Assembly (NCBI RefSeq): GCF_002567005.1
Contig: NZ_NUZU01000015.1
Location: forward strand, 36,436-92,120
Direction: 5' to 3'
DNA: 55,685 nucleotides
Source: Bacillus sp. AFS073361
GTDB lineage: Bacteria; Bacillota; Bacilli; Bacillales; Cytobacillaceae
Part shown: positions 17,569 through 26,596 of the stretch, in pieces
Layout of the letters: each line of letters opens with the position of its first letter
Numbering within the stretch: position 1 is the first letter of the stretch
Notes under the pieces: model-generated
What the model was told of the DNA's origin: nothing
Databases searched by the model: none
Seen by the model: only the letters and a program-made list of their open reading frames with translations
Made by a program: the position numbers and the translations under genes

Positions 17569-19368
17569 ATGAAACATATCCTGTATTTTACGAAGCAAAT
17601 CCATTCATTTACAGGTAAGAATCTTTATATTAATCTTATAGGCATGGTTTTAATTAGCTTATTTGAGAGTGTGGGAATCTTTTTATTAATCCCATTGTTA
17701 AGTCTAACTGGAATTATGGTTGTTAATTCGAAAGGATCTTCCTTAATTTCTTGGATTTCAGGTTTTTTTGATAAAATTCCGCAATCATTGAGTTTACTCC
17801 TCATTTTAGCAGCCTATTTATTACTAATAGTTTGTCAAAGCCTTTTCGAGCAAAAACAGATGATACTAAACGCGAAAATTCAGCAAGGTTTTCTTAGATA
17901 CTTAAGAGAACAAACATATCAATCCTTACTCCAAGCTAATTGGAGGTTTTTTCTGAACAAGAGAAAATCAGACATTATCAACTTAATGACTACAGAGATA
18001 GCTCGTGTTGGTGGGGGAGTGCAATTGTTTTTACAATTCCTAACCTCTCTGGTATTTACATCCATACAGGTTGGAATTGCATTTTGGTTATCAACAAAAA
18101 TGACCATTCTGGTCTTGATTTTTGGATTTGCTCTCATATATTGTTCGCGAAAATTTATAAGTAAATCAAACGCATTAGGAAAAAATACTCTCCATTTATC
18201 ACAAACATATTTAGCAGTTATAACAGATCATTTTAATGGGATAAAAGAAATTAAAAGTAATACTCTTGAGGAATCACATTTATCTTGGTTTCGTAATTTA
18301 AATGAAAGAATTGAAACTAATATAATTGAGTTCTTCAAATTAAAAACAATGTCTCAATTAATCTATAAGGTCGCATCGGCATTATTAATCGTTGTATTTA
18401 TCTTCTTTTCTGTAAAATTGTTTAAGGCCCAGCCTGCACAATTAATACTAATTATTATTATATTTTCAAGGTTATGGCCTAGGTTTACAGGTATTCAGTC
18501 GAATTTAGAACAATTAGGATCAATCACACCATCTTTTAAGGCCGTAGTTGATTTGCAAAACCAATGCCTTGAGGCTAGGGAAATAAATGAAGGTGATTTT
18601 CAAAATATTAAACCTGTAGTTATAAAAAATGGGTTAGGATTTCAAAATATTTTTTTTAGGTACAACAAAGATCAGAATAACTATGCATTACAAAATATTA
18701 GTTTACAAATTCCAGTAAACAGAATGACTGCTATTGTAGGACGATCAGGAGCTGGAAAAAGTACATTAATTGATATTTTAATGGGTCTTAACCAACCAGA
18801 AAAAGGTGAAGTCCTAATTGACGGAAATGTCTTAAGGAAAGAAGATTTACTTTCACTTAGACGCTCTGTTAGCTACGTTCCTCAAGATCCGTTTTTATTT
18901 AATGCAACCATTAAAGAAAATCTATTGATAATTGATCAGAATGCATGCGAAGAGCAAATGTGGGAAGCACTAGAGTTTTCAGCGGCGGCTGACTTTATTA
19001 AAAGGCTTCCTCAAGGATTAAATACACAAATAGGGGATAGAGGAATAAAGCTTTCTGGGGGGGAGAGGCAAAGGCTCGTTCTTGCCAGAGCTATTTTGCG
19101 TAAACCAGCAATTCTTGTCTTAGATGAAGCAACAAGTGCCCTTGATACGGAAAATGAGCGGAAAATTCAAACTGCCATAGAAAAATTACAAGGGAAAATG
19201 ACGATAATTGTTATTGCTCACCGCTTATCTACGATAAGTAATGCTGACCAGGTAATTGTATTAGACCAAGGAGAAATTATACAGCAAGGACAATTTAGGC
19301 AACTCGCGAATGAGGAAGGGGGAACATTTAGGAGTTTACTTAAGAAGCAAATTGAGGTAAGTGTATGA
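17569..19368 (+). CDS. lasso peptide ABC exporter/immunity protein (D)
   Basis: This 599-aa half-transporter has about six membrane segments in residues 15-300 and a C-terminal ATPase domain with Walker A GRSGAGKST (about 390-398), Q-loop YVPQDPFLF, signature LSGGERQRL (about 496) and Walker B ILVLDEATSALD. It acts as a homodimer exporting the mature peptide and giving self-protection. There is no N-terminal C39 peptidase domain, consistent with leader removal by B2. It is the last gene of the cluster, 12 bp after the nucleotidyltransferase. I see no strong terminator after it, so some readthrough toward eps is possible. Confidence 0.92.
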   Translation: MKHILYFTKQIHSFTGKNLYINLIGMVLISLFESVGIFLLIPLLSLTGIMVVNSKGSSLISWISGFFDKIPQSLSLLLILAAYLLLIVCQSLFEQKQMILNAKIQQGFLRYLREQTYQSLLQANWRFFLNKRKSDIINLMTTEIARVGGGVQLFLQFLTSLVFTSIQVGIAFWLSTKMTILVLIFGFALIYCSRKFISKSNALGKNTLHLSQTYLAVITDHFNGIKEIKSNTLEESHLSWFRNLNERIETNIIEFFKLKTMSQLIYKVASALLIVVFIFFSVKLFKAQPAQLILIIIIFSRLWPRFTGIQSNLEQLGSITPSFKAVVDLQNQCLEAREINEGDFQNIKPVVIKNGLGFQNIFFRYNKDQNNYALQNISLQIPVNRMTAIVGRSGAGKSTLIDILMGLNQPEKGEVLIDGNVLRKEDLLSLRRSVSYVPQDPFLFNATIKENLLIIDQNACEEQMWEALEFSAAADFIKRLPQGLNTQIGDRGIKLSGGERQRLVLARAILRKPAILVLDEATSALDTENERKIQTAIEKLQGKMTIIVIAHRLSTISNADQVIVLDQGEIIQQGQFRQLANEEGGTFRSLLKKQIEVSV

Positions 19369-19419
19369 CTTTTTAGATTGGTAACAACCACATTTATTTT
19401 TGAAAATTTAAGTTATTCA

Positions 19420-19448
19420 TTGACATGTTCTTTATAAAGAACTAATAT
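19420..19448 (+). promoter_or_regulatory. eps promoter with SinR operator filling the spacer
   Basis: TTGACA (19420-19425) and TAATAT (19443-19448) are separated by 17 bp, of which 16 are the perfect palindrome GTTCTTTATAAAGAAC (19427-19442). A repressor bound here would occupy exactly the face between -35 and -10. This is the best match to the operator in the window. Confidence 0.88.
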
Positions 19449-19542
19449 TGAGAGTATAAAAACCTTCACACCAACTTTAATCAATTAATTATTTTTACCT
19501 GATAAAAACAAACTTTTCGGGGTCAATTTTTTTTGTAATGTG

Positions 19543-19558
19543 GTTCTATATCAAGAAC
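19543..19558 (+). promoter_or_regulatory. second SinR-type operator in the eps leader
   Basis: GTTCTATATCAAGAAC keeps both GTTCT half-sites in inverted order with the same 6-bp centre. It lies about 95 bp downstream of the eps -10 box and 48 bp ahead of epsA, so it could act as an auxiliary or looping site. Confidence 0.65.
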
Positions 19559-19605
19559 AATGAAGAAAGAGAGTTTGACTAAATGTCTCAGAATAAGGTG
19601 GTTTA

Positions 19606-20343
19606 ATGAATAATCTTGACCAATTTAATGATGTAAACAAAAAAAGAGCTAAGGAAATTAATTTAAAAGAAATATTTCAAGTTCTTAAGAGGAGATTTTG
19701 GGTAATAGTTTTAGTTACGATTCTAGCTAGTTTAGTAGGGGGAATACAAAATAACACAACCACAATTCCGCTCTATCAATCTTCCTCAAGGATCATCATA
19801 GGTGCTGATGAAGAATCAAGAAAAACTCTTCAAGTAATTGTTAGAGACTCAGTTATTTTGGATAAAGTAATAAAAGAACTAGCTCTGAATAAATCTGCTG
19901 AAGCATTGGCAGGTCAAATAAGTGTTGCAAGTGTGGAGGGCTCCCAGGTTGTAAGTATAAGTGTTATAGATTCAGACCCTATTTTTGCTGCAAAACTAGC
20001 AGATAAGACGGCCCAGGTATTTAGGGATGAAGTACCAAACATAATCGGTCAAGACTATGTACGATTATTATCCGGTGCTAAAGTTAGCTCTTCACCTATT
20101 AATCAAAGTAAAAATAATAAGTTATTTATAGCAATTATAGGTGGTTTAGTAGTTGGTATTGGTTTAGCGTTTTTATTAGAGTCCTTTGATGATAAGATTC
20201 GTTCTGTCAGTGAGATTGAATTATTGCTAGGGTTGCCTGTTTTAGGAAGGGTTTCAAAAGTAAGCAGAAGAAGTGTTAAAAAGAAAAATAATATTATGCA
20301 GATTGACTTTAATCTTAGGGGTGAGAACATTGGTAATAAATAA
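19606..20343 (+). CDS. epsA: Wzz/EpsA-type chain-length modulator of exopolysaccharide
   Basis: The 245-aa membrane protein has the polysaccharide co-polymerase layout: TM1 at about 27-47 (FWVIVLVTILASLVGG), an extracytoplasmic Wzz loop (about 50-165) and TM2 at about 178-195 (LFIAIIGGLVVGIGLAFLLE). A short cytoplasmic tail would contact the kinase EpsB. It is the first gene of the operon, with an AAGGTGG ribosome site. Its end overlaps the start of epsB by 14 bp. Confidence 0.92.
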   Translation: MNNLDQFNDVNKKRAKEINLKEIFQVLKRRFWVIVLVTILASLVGGIQNNTTTIPLYQSSSRIIIGADEESRKTLQVIVRDSVILDKVIKELALNKSAEALAGQISVASVEGSQVVSISVIDSDPIFAAKLADKTAQVFRDEVPNIIGQDYVRLLSGAKVSSSPINQSKNNKLFIAIIGGLVVGIGLAFLLESFDDKIRSVSEIELLLGLPVLGRVSKVSRRSVKKKNNIMQIDFNLRGENIGNK

Positions 20344-20986
20344 GCGTCAATCTTTGTTAGCTAACAAAAAAAGAACCATTGTTACTCAACTACATCCTGA
20401 ATCCCGTATATCGGAGCAATTTCGGACCATACACACAAATATTAAATTTTCTATGGCTGAAGAAAAAAGTCGAATCTTCTTAATTACATCTCCTGGCGAT
20501 GGTGAAGGTAAATCAACTACTGCAGCGAATCTAGCTGTGTCAATGGCACAACAGAAAGAAAAGGTTCTGTTAATTGATGCCAATATAAGAAAACCCTCCT
20601 TGCATACCTTTTTTAAGACATCAAATTCTACTGGGTTAACTGACGTTCTTACTGGCAAGGTTTCTTTTTATGAGGCGATTCATCATACTGGGATTGGAAG
20701 GTTAGACCTTTTAGTAAGTGGGATTATCAAGTATAATCCAGTCGAATTACTAGGATCACCAATGTTTCAGGAAGTACTAAAGACCGCTTTAAAATCATAT
20801 GACGCCATATTAATAGATTCTAATTCACTACTTGAGGTAACAGATACCAAACTATTAGCAAATCAATGTGATGGGGTCATCTTGGTCATCCAAAACGGTA
20901 AAACGAAATTTGAAAAAGCGGCAGAGGCTAAAAAGGTGTTAGAATTTGCAAAAGCAAAATTAGTTGGAGTTGTGATGAACAAATAG
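20330..20986 (+). CDS. epsB: BY-kinase-type tyrosine kinase of the EPS machinery
   Basis: The product of about 218 aa has the P-loop SPGDGEGKSTTAANLA (about 53-68) and Walker A' LLIDANIRKP. It works with EpsA to modulate synthesis in B. subtilis. TTG 20330 is the likely start, with AGGGGTG seven bases upstream; longer in-frame starts lack a ribosome site. Two oddities are seen. The Walker B region reads LIDSNSL, where the family usually has IDTPP, and the chain stops right after VGVVMNK with no C-terminal tyrosine cluster. Autophosphorylation of a Tyr-rich tail is therefore unlikely here. Confidence 0.9.
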   Translation: MVINKRQSLLANKKRTIVTQLHPESRISEQFRTIHTNIKFSMAEEKSRIFLITSPGDGEGKSTTAANLAVSMAQQKEKVLLIDANIRKPSLHTFFKTSNSTGLTDVLTGKVSFYEAIHHTGIGRLDLLVSGIIKYNPVELLGSPMFQEVLKTALKSYDAILIDSNSLLEVTDTKLLANQCDGVILVIQNGKTKFEKAAEAKKVLEFAKAKLVGVVMNK

Positions 20987-21069
20987 TAATACATATCGGG
21001 AAAAAGGTAAGGAAATTTTTTTAACCCATTTGTTCGTTATTAAGAAAAAAACGTTTCTTTTAAGATTAA

Positions 21070-21191
21070 TAGGGTGATTCTGGTGATGTCTCCTTGCCGT
21101 TATCTATGGAGGTACTCGGTCATGCTGTGGGTCTTTGACCTTAGACGCTAGTCGTCAATAGTGTGATGTGAGGACGGGTTAGATGCCCGGA
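21070..21191 (+). ncRNA. EAR (eps-associated RNA) antitermination element
   Basis: A non-coding, structured, GC-richer stretch of about 120 nt lies between epsB and epsC, exactly where EAR sits in B. subtilis. It contains pairable segments such as CTCC/GGAG (TCTCCTTGCC to ATGGAGG) and the closing CGGGTTAGATGCCCG hairpin (about 21175-21189). EAR is known to make RNA polymerase ignore intrinsic terminators along the eps operon. The call rests on position, conserved-looking sequence and the terminator that follows at once; a covariance search would settle it. No gene lies in the 287-bp stretch 20987-21273. Confidence 0.85.
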
Positions 21192-21198
21192 AATTAAT

Positions 21199-21254
21199 AA
21201 AAATGTTAATTATGTGTTCTTTACGAAGTTCATATAATTAACATTTTTTATTTT
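21199..21254 (+). terminator. intrinsic terminator directly after EAR
   Basis: A near-perfect 18-bp stem (21199-21216 with 21231-21248; core AAAAATGTTAATTAT) and a T-rich tract follow EAR. It would stop transcription before epsC unless antitermination operates. Confidence 0.8.
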
Positions 21255-21273
21255 AAGGAGAAGTAAGGATGAA

Positions 21274-21402
21274 ATGTATTATCCCAAATCAATTAAAAAA
21301 GCAGTTAGGTATATTAAACAAGATGCTAAAAGAGAACAACTTGAAGAGATTAGACAGTTAATAGAACATGCGATCAAATTAAGAAGTAAAAAAGTTGATT
21401 AG
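21274..21402 (+). CDS. small helical protein in the eps operon
   Basis: A 42-aa frame beginning MYYPKSIKKAVRY encodes a very basic/acidic amphipathic helix (KREQLEEIRQLIEHAIKL) and ends just before epsC. The ribosome signal is ambiguous: AAGG sits five bases upstream, while AAGGAG fits better an overlapping ATG at 21269 that would give only a 30-aa peptide. I recognise no family. Its residue pattern looks like a real protein and another small acidic helical gene occurs at 31240 in the same operon. Confidence 0.5.
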   Translation: MYYPKSIKKAVRYIKQDAKREQLEEIRQLIEHAIKLRSKKVD

Positions 21403-21443
21403 AAGATTTATTAATAAAAATTCTTTATTAAAGGGGGAACAGT

Positions 21444-23270
21444 ATGACATACCGACAAAGATTATCCTTATTCATTTTTATCGATTCATGTATAGTCTTA
21501 ACGGCTATTTTCTTTAGTCGTTTCTTGGTCAATGGTACTTTTGCAGTGGTTACCTTTCCGATAGTATTAAGTTCTGTGGTCATTTTATTAAGTCATTATT
21601 TCCTTTCATTCAAAGTCCATCTCTACAAAAAAGCCTGGGAATATGCCAGTATTGGAGAGTTATTAAGTATTTTAAAGGTCATAACAATTTCCATCCTTAT
21701 TGCAGCTATTGTTCAGCAATTTATCATTCAAGAAATACAATACAGATTATTAACAGTAACTTGGTTACTCAATATGTCTTTTATTGGTGGTTCCCGTTTT
21801 TGTTGGCGAATGTTCCGGGATTCATACCTTGATAAAGCAGTAAACAAAAAGATGACCCTTATTGTTGGTGCGGGATCGGCTGGGATGATGGTTGCAAGAC
21901 AACTATTAAAAAATAACGATGCAGATTTATATCCGATAGCTTTTATTGATGATGATGAAAAAAAGCATAAACTTGATATTTTAGGAATACCGGTAATTGG
22001 TGGAATTAAAGAGATTGAGGCTGCTGTTAATGAGTTAGAAATTGATAATATTGTCATTGCTATTCCGTCACTTAGTAAAAAGGAGTTAAATATGATTTTT
22101 CAGGAATGTGCAAAGACAAGTGCAAAAACGCAAATTCTTCCCATGCTTGAGGATCTGATGACAGGAAAAGTATCTGTTAAACAATTTCGAGATGTTCAAG
22201 TAGAGGATCTTTTGGGGAGAGAGCTAGTAGAATTAGATATAAATAGTATTTCTGAAAATATCACAGATAAAGTTGTTTTAGTTACTGGAGCAGGGGGATC
22301 AATTGGTTCAGAGATATGTCGACAAGTTTCAAGGTTTAATCCGGTGCAGCTTGTCTTGCTAGGGCATGGCGAAAATAGCATCTATTCGATTGAGATGGAA
22401 TTAAAGGAGACATTCAAGAATACAAAAATTGAATTTATTCCAGTAATTGCTGATTTACAGGATGCAGAGAAAATGAAACTTGTAATGAGTACATATGAAC
22501 CAGACACAGTTTATCATGCTGCTGCTCATAAGCATGTTCCACTTATGGAAGCTAATCCTGAAGAAGCCGTAAAAAATAATTTAATTGGAACGATGAATGC
22601 AGCAGAGGCGGCTAGTTGGAATGGAGTAAAAACTTTCGTCATGATATCAACTGATAAAGCGGTGAACCCAACGAGTGTAATGGGGGCTACCAAAAGGCTT
22701 GCCGAAATGATCATCCAGTATATGGACAGTTTAAGTGAAACGAAATTTGTTGCTGTTCGTTTTGGGAATGTTTTGGGAAGCAGAGGCAGTGTCATCCCAC
22801 TGTTTAAAAGGCAAATTGAAAACGGCGGACCTGTAACGGTCACTCATCCCGAAATGGTTCGTTACTTTATGACAATCCCGGAAGCATCACGTTTAGTACT
22901 CCAAGCTGGTTCGCTAGCTAAAGGAGGAGAAATCTTTGTTTTAGATATGGGTGATCCAGTGAAAATTGTTGATTTGGCCAAAAATCTAATAAAGCTCTCG
23001 GGAAATTCCATTGATGAAATAGGGATTGAATTCACAGGAGTAAGGCCAGGAGAAAAGCTCTTTGAGGAATTATTAAAAGAAGATGAAGTCAATGAACAAC
23101 AAATTTATCCGAAAATTTATATTGGTAAAGCTTCTGAACTATTAATACAAGAAATAGAAGAGATCATCTCAACATACTCAAACCTTAATAAAGAAGAAAT
23201 TAGGGAAAGATTGCTAAGCCTTGCTAACTATAAAGTAAGTCTAAAACAAAAATTATCAGTTCCAGTATAG
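21444..23270 (+). CDS. epsC: UDP-sugar 4,6-dehydratase/epimerase, membrane-anchored
   Basis: This 608-aa protein has the CapD/FlaA1/EpsC architecture: four N-terminal membrane segments (about 8-110), a CoA-binding-like Rossmann region (about 125-250, VGAGSAGMMVARQLL) and a C-terminal SDR dehydratase domain with the NAD motif TGAGGSIGSE (about 281-290). A catalytic TDK replaces the Tyr-x-x-x-Lys pair (MISTDKAVNPTSVMGATKR). It makes the 4-keto-6-deoxy sugar used by EpsN for aminosugar synthesis. The start follows AAAGGGGGA. It lies downstream of EAR and its terminator, so it is the first gene whose expression depends on antitermination. Confidence 0.93.
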   Translation: MTYRQRLSLFIFIDSCIVLTAIFFSRFLVNGTFAVVTFPIVLSSVVILLSHYFLSFKVHLYKKAWEYASIGELLSILKVITISILIAAIVQQFIIQEIQYRLLTVTWLLNMSFIGGSRFCWRMFRDSYLDKAVNKKMTLIVGAGSAGMMVARQLLKNNDADLYPIAFIDDDEKKHKLDILGIPVIGGIKEIEAAVNELEIDNIVIAIPSLSKKELNMIFQECAKTSAKTQILPMLEDLMTGKVSVKQFRDVQVEDLLGRELVELDINSISENITDKVVLVTGAGGSIGSEICRQVSRFNPVQLVLLGHGENSIYSIEMELKETFKNTKIEFIPVIADLQDAEKMKLVMSTYEPDTVYHAAAHKHVPLMEANPEEAVKNNLIGTMNAAEAASWNGVKTFVMISTDKAVNPTSVMGATKRLAEMIIQYMDSLSETKFVAVRFGNVLGSRGSVIPLFKRQIENGGPVTVTHPEMVRYFMTIPEASRLVLQAGSLAKGGEIFVLDMGDPVKIVDLAKNLIKLSGNSIDEIGIEFTGVRPGEKLFEELLKEDEVNEQQIYPKIYIGKASELLIQEIEEIISTYSNLNKEEIRERLLSLANYKVSLKQKLSVPV

Positions 23271-23283
23271 AGGAGTGTAAGAA

Positions 23284-23418
23284 ATGAAAATAAAAAAAGC
23301 GATTATTCCAGTAGCGGGGCTAGGAACAAGATTTCTTCCCGCAACAAAGGCAATGCCGAAAGAAAGGTTGCCAATAGTAGATAAGTATACTATCCAATCT
23401 ATCATCCATTCTGAATAA
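23284..23418 (+). pseudogene. truncated UTP-glucose-1-phosphate uridylyltransferase
   Basis: A 44-aa frame starting 14 bp after epsC matches only the extreme N-terminus of GalU/Gta[19 protein letters not shown] followed by [11 protein letters not shown], then an in-frame stop after SIIHSE. The full enzyme is about 290 aa, so more than 80% is missing. The normally invariant KEM of the motif reads KER. This is a deletion remnant rather than a working gene; the sequence until epsD shows no further homology by eye. Confidence 0.88.
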
Positions 23419-23460
23419 AGAGCTAATTAAGTAGATTTAAATAAAAGGTGGATGGTAGGA

Positions 23461-24612
23461 ATGAATAAAAAGATGCTTTTTTGTGCAACGGTGGATTATC
23501 ATTTCAAAGCTTTTCATTTACCATATTTAAAGTGGTTTAAGGAGCAGGGATGGGAAGTACATGTTGCAGCATCTGGTGAAATGAAACTTCCATATGTAGA
23601 CAGAAAATATAATATCCCGATTCAAAGATCACCTTTTGACCCAAAAAATATGGTGGCTTATAAAATACTTAAATCAATAATCGATAATAATCAGTATAAA
23701 ATTATCCATTGTCACACACCGATGGGTGGAGTCCTTACAAGGTTAGCCGCGAGAGAGGCAAGAAGAAATGGAACAAAGGTCTTATATACGGCCCATGGAT
23801 TTCATTTTTGTAAAGGTGCCCCATTCACAAACTGGATGCTATATTATCCAATAGAAAGAATCCTCTCTAGGTTTACTGATTGCCTTATTACGATCAATAC
23901 TGAGGATTATAATATTGCAAAGAATCATCGGTTTAAAGCCCAAGAAATTAAACATGTTAATGGCGTTGGGGTGAATACGGACTTTTACAAACCAGTTGAT
24001 GAAACACATAAATCTGTTTTAAGAAAAGAACATGGGTATGATACACAGGATTTTTTAATGTTTTACGCTGCAGAATTTAATAGGAATAAAAATCAAAAAT
24101 TATTGATTGAATCATTAGCGCTAGTAAAAGATGAAGTTCCAAATGCAAAGCTATTACTTGCTGGAGTTGGACCTCTGCTACAAGATTGCAAAGAACTTTC
24201 CCTTAGATTAGGTGTCGATGGAATGGTTGACTTCCTTGGGTTTCGTAATGATATTGATAAATTACTAATGATCAGTGATATTGCAGTTGCCTCTAGTCTA
24301 AGAGAGGGGCTCCCAGTAAATATTATGGAAGCTATGGCCTGTGGCTTACCAGTAATAGCAAATGATAATCGAGGGCATAGAGAACTAATTGAAGATAGTA
24401 TGAACGGTTGGTTAATAAGGAATAATTCAGAGGATTTCTCAAAGCGAATTATGACTCTTGCTCAAGCAGCTAAATTAAGATTTCAAATGGGTGAATATGG
24501 ACGAAAGATGATATTCCAACACTATAGCACAAATAAAGTATTAGATGTACAGAGCAAAATGTATAAATTATATATGGAAAGATTGGAGGAAGAAATGTGG
24601 GCAACCCCTTAA
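23461..24612 (+). CDS. epsD: EpsD-type glycosyltransferase (GT4)
   Basis: The 383-aa GT-B protein closely resembles EpsD: N-terminal FCATVDYHFKAFHLPYLKWF, HCHTPMGG (about 82-89) and TAHGFHF (about 110-116). The C-terminal nucleotide-sugar site is SSLREGLPVNIMEAMACGLP (about 281-300) with the E-x7-E pair. It is a cytoplasmic or membrane-associated enzyme adding a sugar to the lipid-linked repeat unit. ATG 23461 is chosen because EpsD homologues begin here; ATG 23452 is too close to the GGTGG signal. Confidence 0.88.
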   Translation: MNKKMLFCATVDYHFKAFHLPYLKWFKEQGWEVHVAASGEMKLPYVDRKYNIPIQRSPFDPKNMVAYKILKSIIDNNQYKIIHCHTPMGGVLTRLAAREARRNGTKVLYTAHGFHFCKGAPFTNWMLYYPIERILSRFTDCLITINTEDYNIAKNHRFKAQEIKHVNGVGVNTDFYKPVDETHKSVLRKEHGYDTQDFLMFYAAEFNRNKNQKLLIESLALVKDEVPNAKLLLAGVGPLLQDCKELSLRLGVDGMVDFLGFRNDIDKLLMISDIAVASSLREGLPVNIMEAMACGLPVIANDNRGHRELIEDSMNGWLIRNNSEDFSKRIMTLAQAAKLRFQMGEYGRKMIFQHYSTNKVLDVQSKMYKLYMERLEEEMWATP

Positions 24613-25706
24613 GAATACTGCATGTGGTTGTTAATATGAATCGGGGTGGTGCCGAGACACTTTTAATGAATCTATACAGGAATATTGACCGATCGATAAT
24701 TCAGTTTGATTTTTTAACATGTAAAGAGGGCATTTTCGACAAGGAAATTAATCAAATGGGGGGGAAAGTCCACAGAATCCCTTATATTTCTGATGTTGGA
24801 CACTTCCAATATATTAAACAATTAGATACTTTTTTTGCTAACCATCAAGAATATAAAATAGTCCATTCCCACATGGATAAGATGAGCGGTTTAGTCCTTC
24901 GTGCAGCTAAAAGGGCAGGAATACCAAATCGTATTTCTCATAGTCATAGTACAAGTAATGAAGGCAGTATTATAGCAAAATTTTATAAATGGTACGCCGG
25001 AAAACATATCTTACCGAATGCGACAAAGTTATTAGCATGTTCAAATCAAGCAGCTAAGTGGTTATTTAAAAATAAATCAGAAAAAGCTCTTATTTTGAAA
25101 AATGGAATTGAGTGTGAAAGATTTAAATTTTCCCCAAAGATAAGAGGTGAGATTAGGGCGGAATTAAAAGTGAACGATGAGAGCCTTATCATTGGACATG
25201 TGGGTAGATTCTCAACACCAAAAAATCACTTATTTCTTATAGAGATATATAAGGAGGTAATAAAGGTTCACCCAAATTCTAAACTAATTCTAGTTGGAGA
25301 CGGCCCATTACTTCTTGAGATAAAAAGTAAAGTTTCTGAGTACAATTTAACTGAAAAAGTGGAATTTCTTGGGGTTCGAAGTGACGTTGATCATTTGTTA
25401 CAGGCTTTTGACCTATTTATATTTCCTTCATTTTATGAGGGCTTACCGGTTACAGTAATCGAAGCACAAGGAGCTGGACTTCCGTGCTTAATTTCAGATT
25501 CAATTACACAAGAGGTTGATATGGGTTTAAATTTAGTTGAATTTTTTCCAATATCAAATAAAGATGTTTGGATTGAAAGGATAAAGAAAATTGAACCAGA
25601 TAAGGTGCAGCGATTTCTGTCTGTCCCCGTTCTGTCTAAAAAGGGCTATGATATAAAAGATACATCAAAACAGTTACAAGATTTCTACAGTGTAGTATCG
25701 AGGTGA
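24597..25706 (+). CDS. EpsF-like glycosyltransferase (GT4)
   Basis: The 369-aa GT-B glycosyltransferase opens with RILHVVVNMNRGGAETLLMN and carries the HSH motifs of EpsF relatives, with the donor site SFYEGLPVTVIEAQGAGLP (about 276-294). A GTG start overlaps epsD by 16 bp, with GGAGGA six bases upstream. A second EpsF-like paralogue sits at 27770. The two share the RGGAETL opening and the VDMGLGLV-type tail, suggesting an old duplication with different acceptors. Sugar specificity cannot be read. Confidence 0.85.
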   Translation: MGNPLRILHVVVNMNRGGAETLLMNLYRNIDRSIIQFDFLTCKEGIFDKEINQMGGKVHRIPYISDVGHFQYIKQLDTFFANHQEYKIVHSHMDKMSGLVLRAAKRAGIPNRISHSHSTSNEGSIIAKFYKWYAGKHILPNATKLLACSNQAAKWLFKNKSEKALILKNGIECERFKFSPKIRGEIRAELKVNDESLIIGHVGRFSTPKNHLFLIEIYKEVIKVHPNSKLILVGDGPLLLEIKSKVSEYNLTEKVEFLGVRSDVDHLLQAFDLFIFPSFYEGLPVTVIEAQGAGLPCLISDSITQEVDMGLNLVEFFPISNKDVWIERIKKIEPDKVQRFLSVPVLSKKGYDIKDTSKQLQDFYSVVSR

Positions 25707-25711
25707 TATTA

Positions 25712-26596
25712 ATGAAGCAGCTTACAATTTTTACACCAACATTCAATAGAGCATACTGTCTTAATAATTGTTATCAAAGCTTAAAGAAACAGACGAATAA
25801 GGACTTTGTATGGTTAATTGTGGATGATGGTTCTACAGATAACACTAAGGACTTAGTTAATCTGTGGATAGAAGAAAACATAATAGAAATCATTTATCAT
25901 TTTCAAGCCAATCAGGGAATGCACGGTGCACATAATACAGCATATGAAATTATAGAAACAGAATTAAATGTGTGTATAGATTCAGATGATTTTATGCCTG
26001 AACAAGCAGTTGAAAAAATCATTACGACATGGAATGAATATGGGAATGATAAAGTCAGTGGAATAATTGGTCTAGATTCCCACATTGATGGGAAAATAAT
26101 TGGCTCTACACTTCCTACCGAATTAGAATGTTCAACACTGTTTGATCTTTATTATAAATATGGGGTTAAAGGCGATAAAAAACTAGTTTATCGATCAGAG
26201 TTAACAAGACTTTATCCATATCCACTGTTCCAAGGTGAAAAATATGTAGGTTTGGCTTACAAATATTATATGCTAGATAAGGATTTCAAAATGATACTTT
26301 TGAATGAAATCCTTTGCTGTGTTGAATATCTCCCTGATGGATCATCATTAAATATGTTCAATCAATATCGTAGAAATCCTAAAGGATTTTCCTTTTATAG
26401 AAAGGAATTAATGAAGTTAACGTTTACCAACAAGTCATTTAAATTTAGGCAGGCAATCCATTATGTTTCAAGTAATTTAATGTTAAAGAATTGGCGCTTC
26501 TTAACTGACAGTCCTCATAAAGGACTGACAACATTAGCCTTTCCTTTAGGATTTTTATTATTTTTATATGTTACAGCTAAAACAAGGACTGCTTAA
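25712..26596 (+). CDS. family 2 glycosyltransferase
   Basis: The GT-A fold protein of about 294 aa has TIFTPTFNRAYCL at the N-terminus, the VDDGSTDNT nucleotide-binding motif (about 38-46) and the DSDD metal motif (about 92-95). There is a hydrophobic C-terminal segment (LAFPLGFLLFLYV) likely to hold it at the membrane. ATG 25712 follows GAGGTGAT and is preferred over 25703. It occupies the place of epsE but does not look like the bifunctional flagellar clutch EpsE; I see no clear match to its motor-binding part. Confidence 0.85.
   Translation: MKQLTIFTPTFNRAYCLNNCYQSLKKQTNKDFVWLIVDDGSTDNTKDLVNLWIEENIIEIIYHFQANQGMHGAHNTAYEIIETELNVCIDSDDFMPEQAVEKIITTWNEYGNDKVSGIIGLDSHIDGKIIGSTLPTELECSTLFDLYYKYGVKGDKKLVYRSELTRLYPYPLFQGEKYVGLAYKYYMLDKDFKMILLNEILCCVEYLPDGSSLNMFNQYRRNPKGFSFYRKELMKLTFTNKSFKFRQAIHYVSSNLMLKNWRFLTDSPHKGLTTLAFPLGFLLFLYVTAKTRTA

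Noticed and set aside
21216..21231. GTTCTTTACGAAGTTC resembling a SinR operator
   Set aside because: It forms the loop of the post-EAR terminator, is not at a promoter, and the second half-site is GAAGTTC, not AGAAC.
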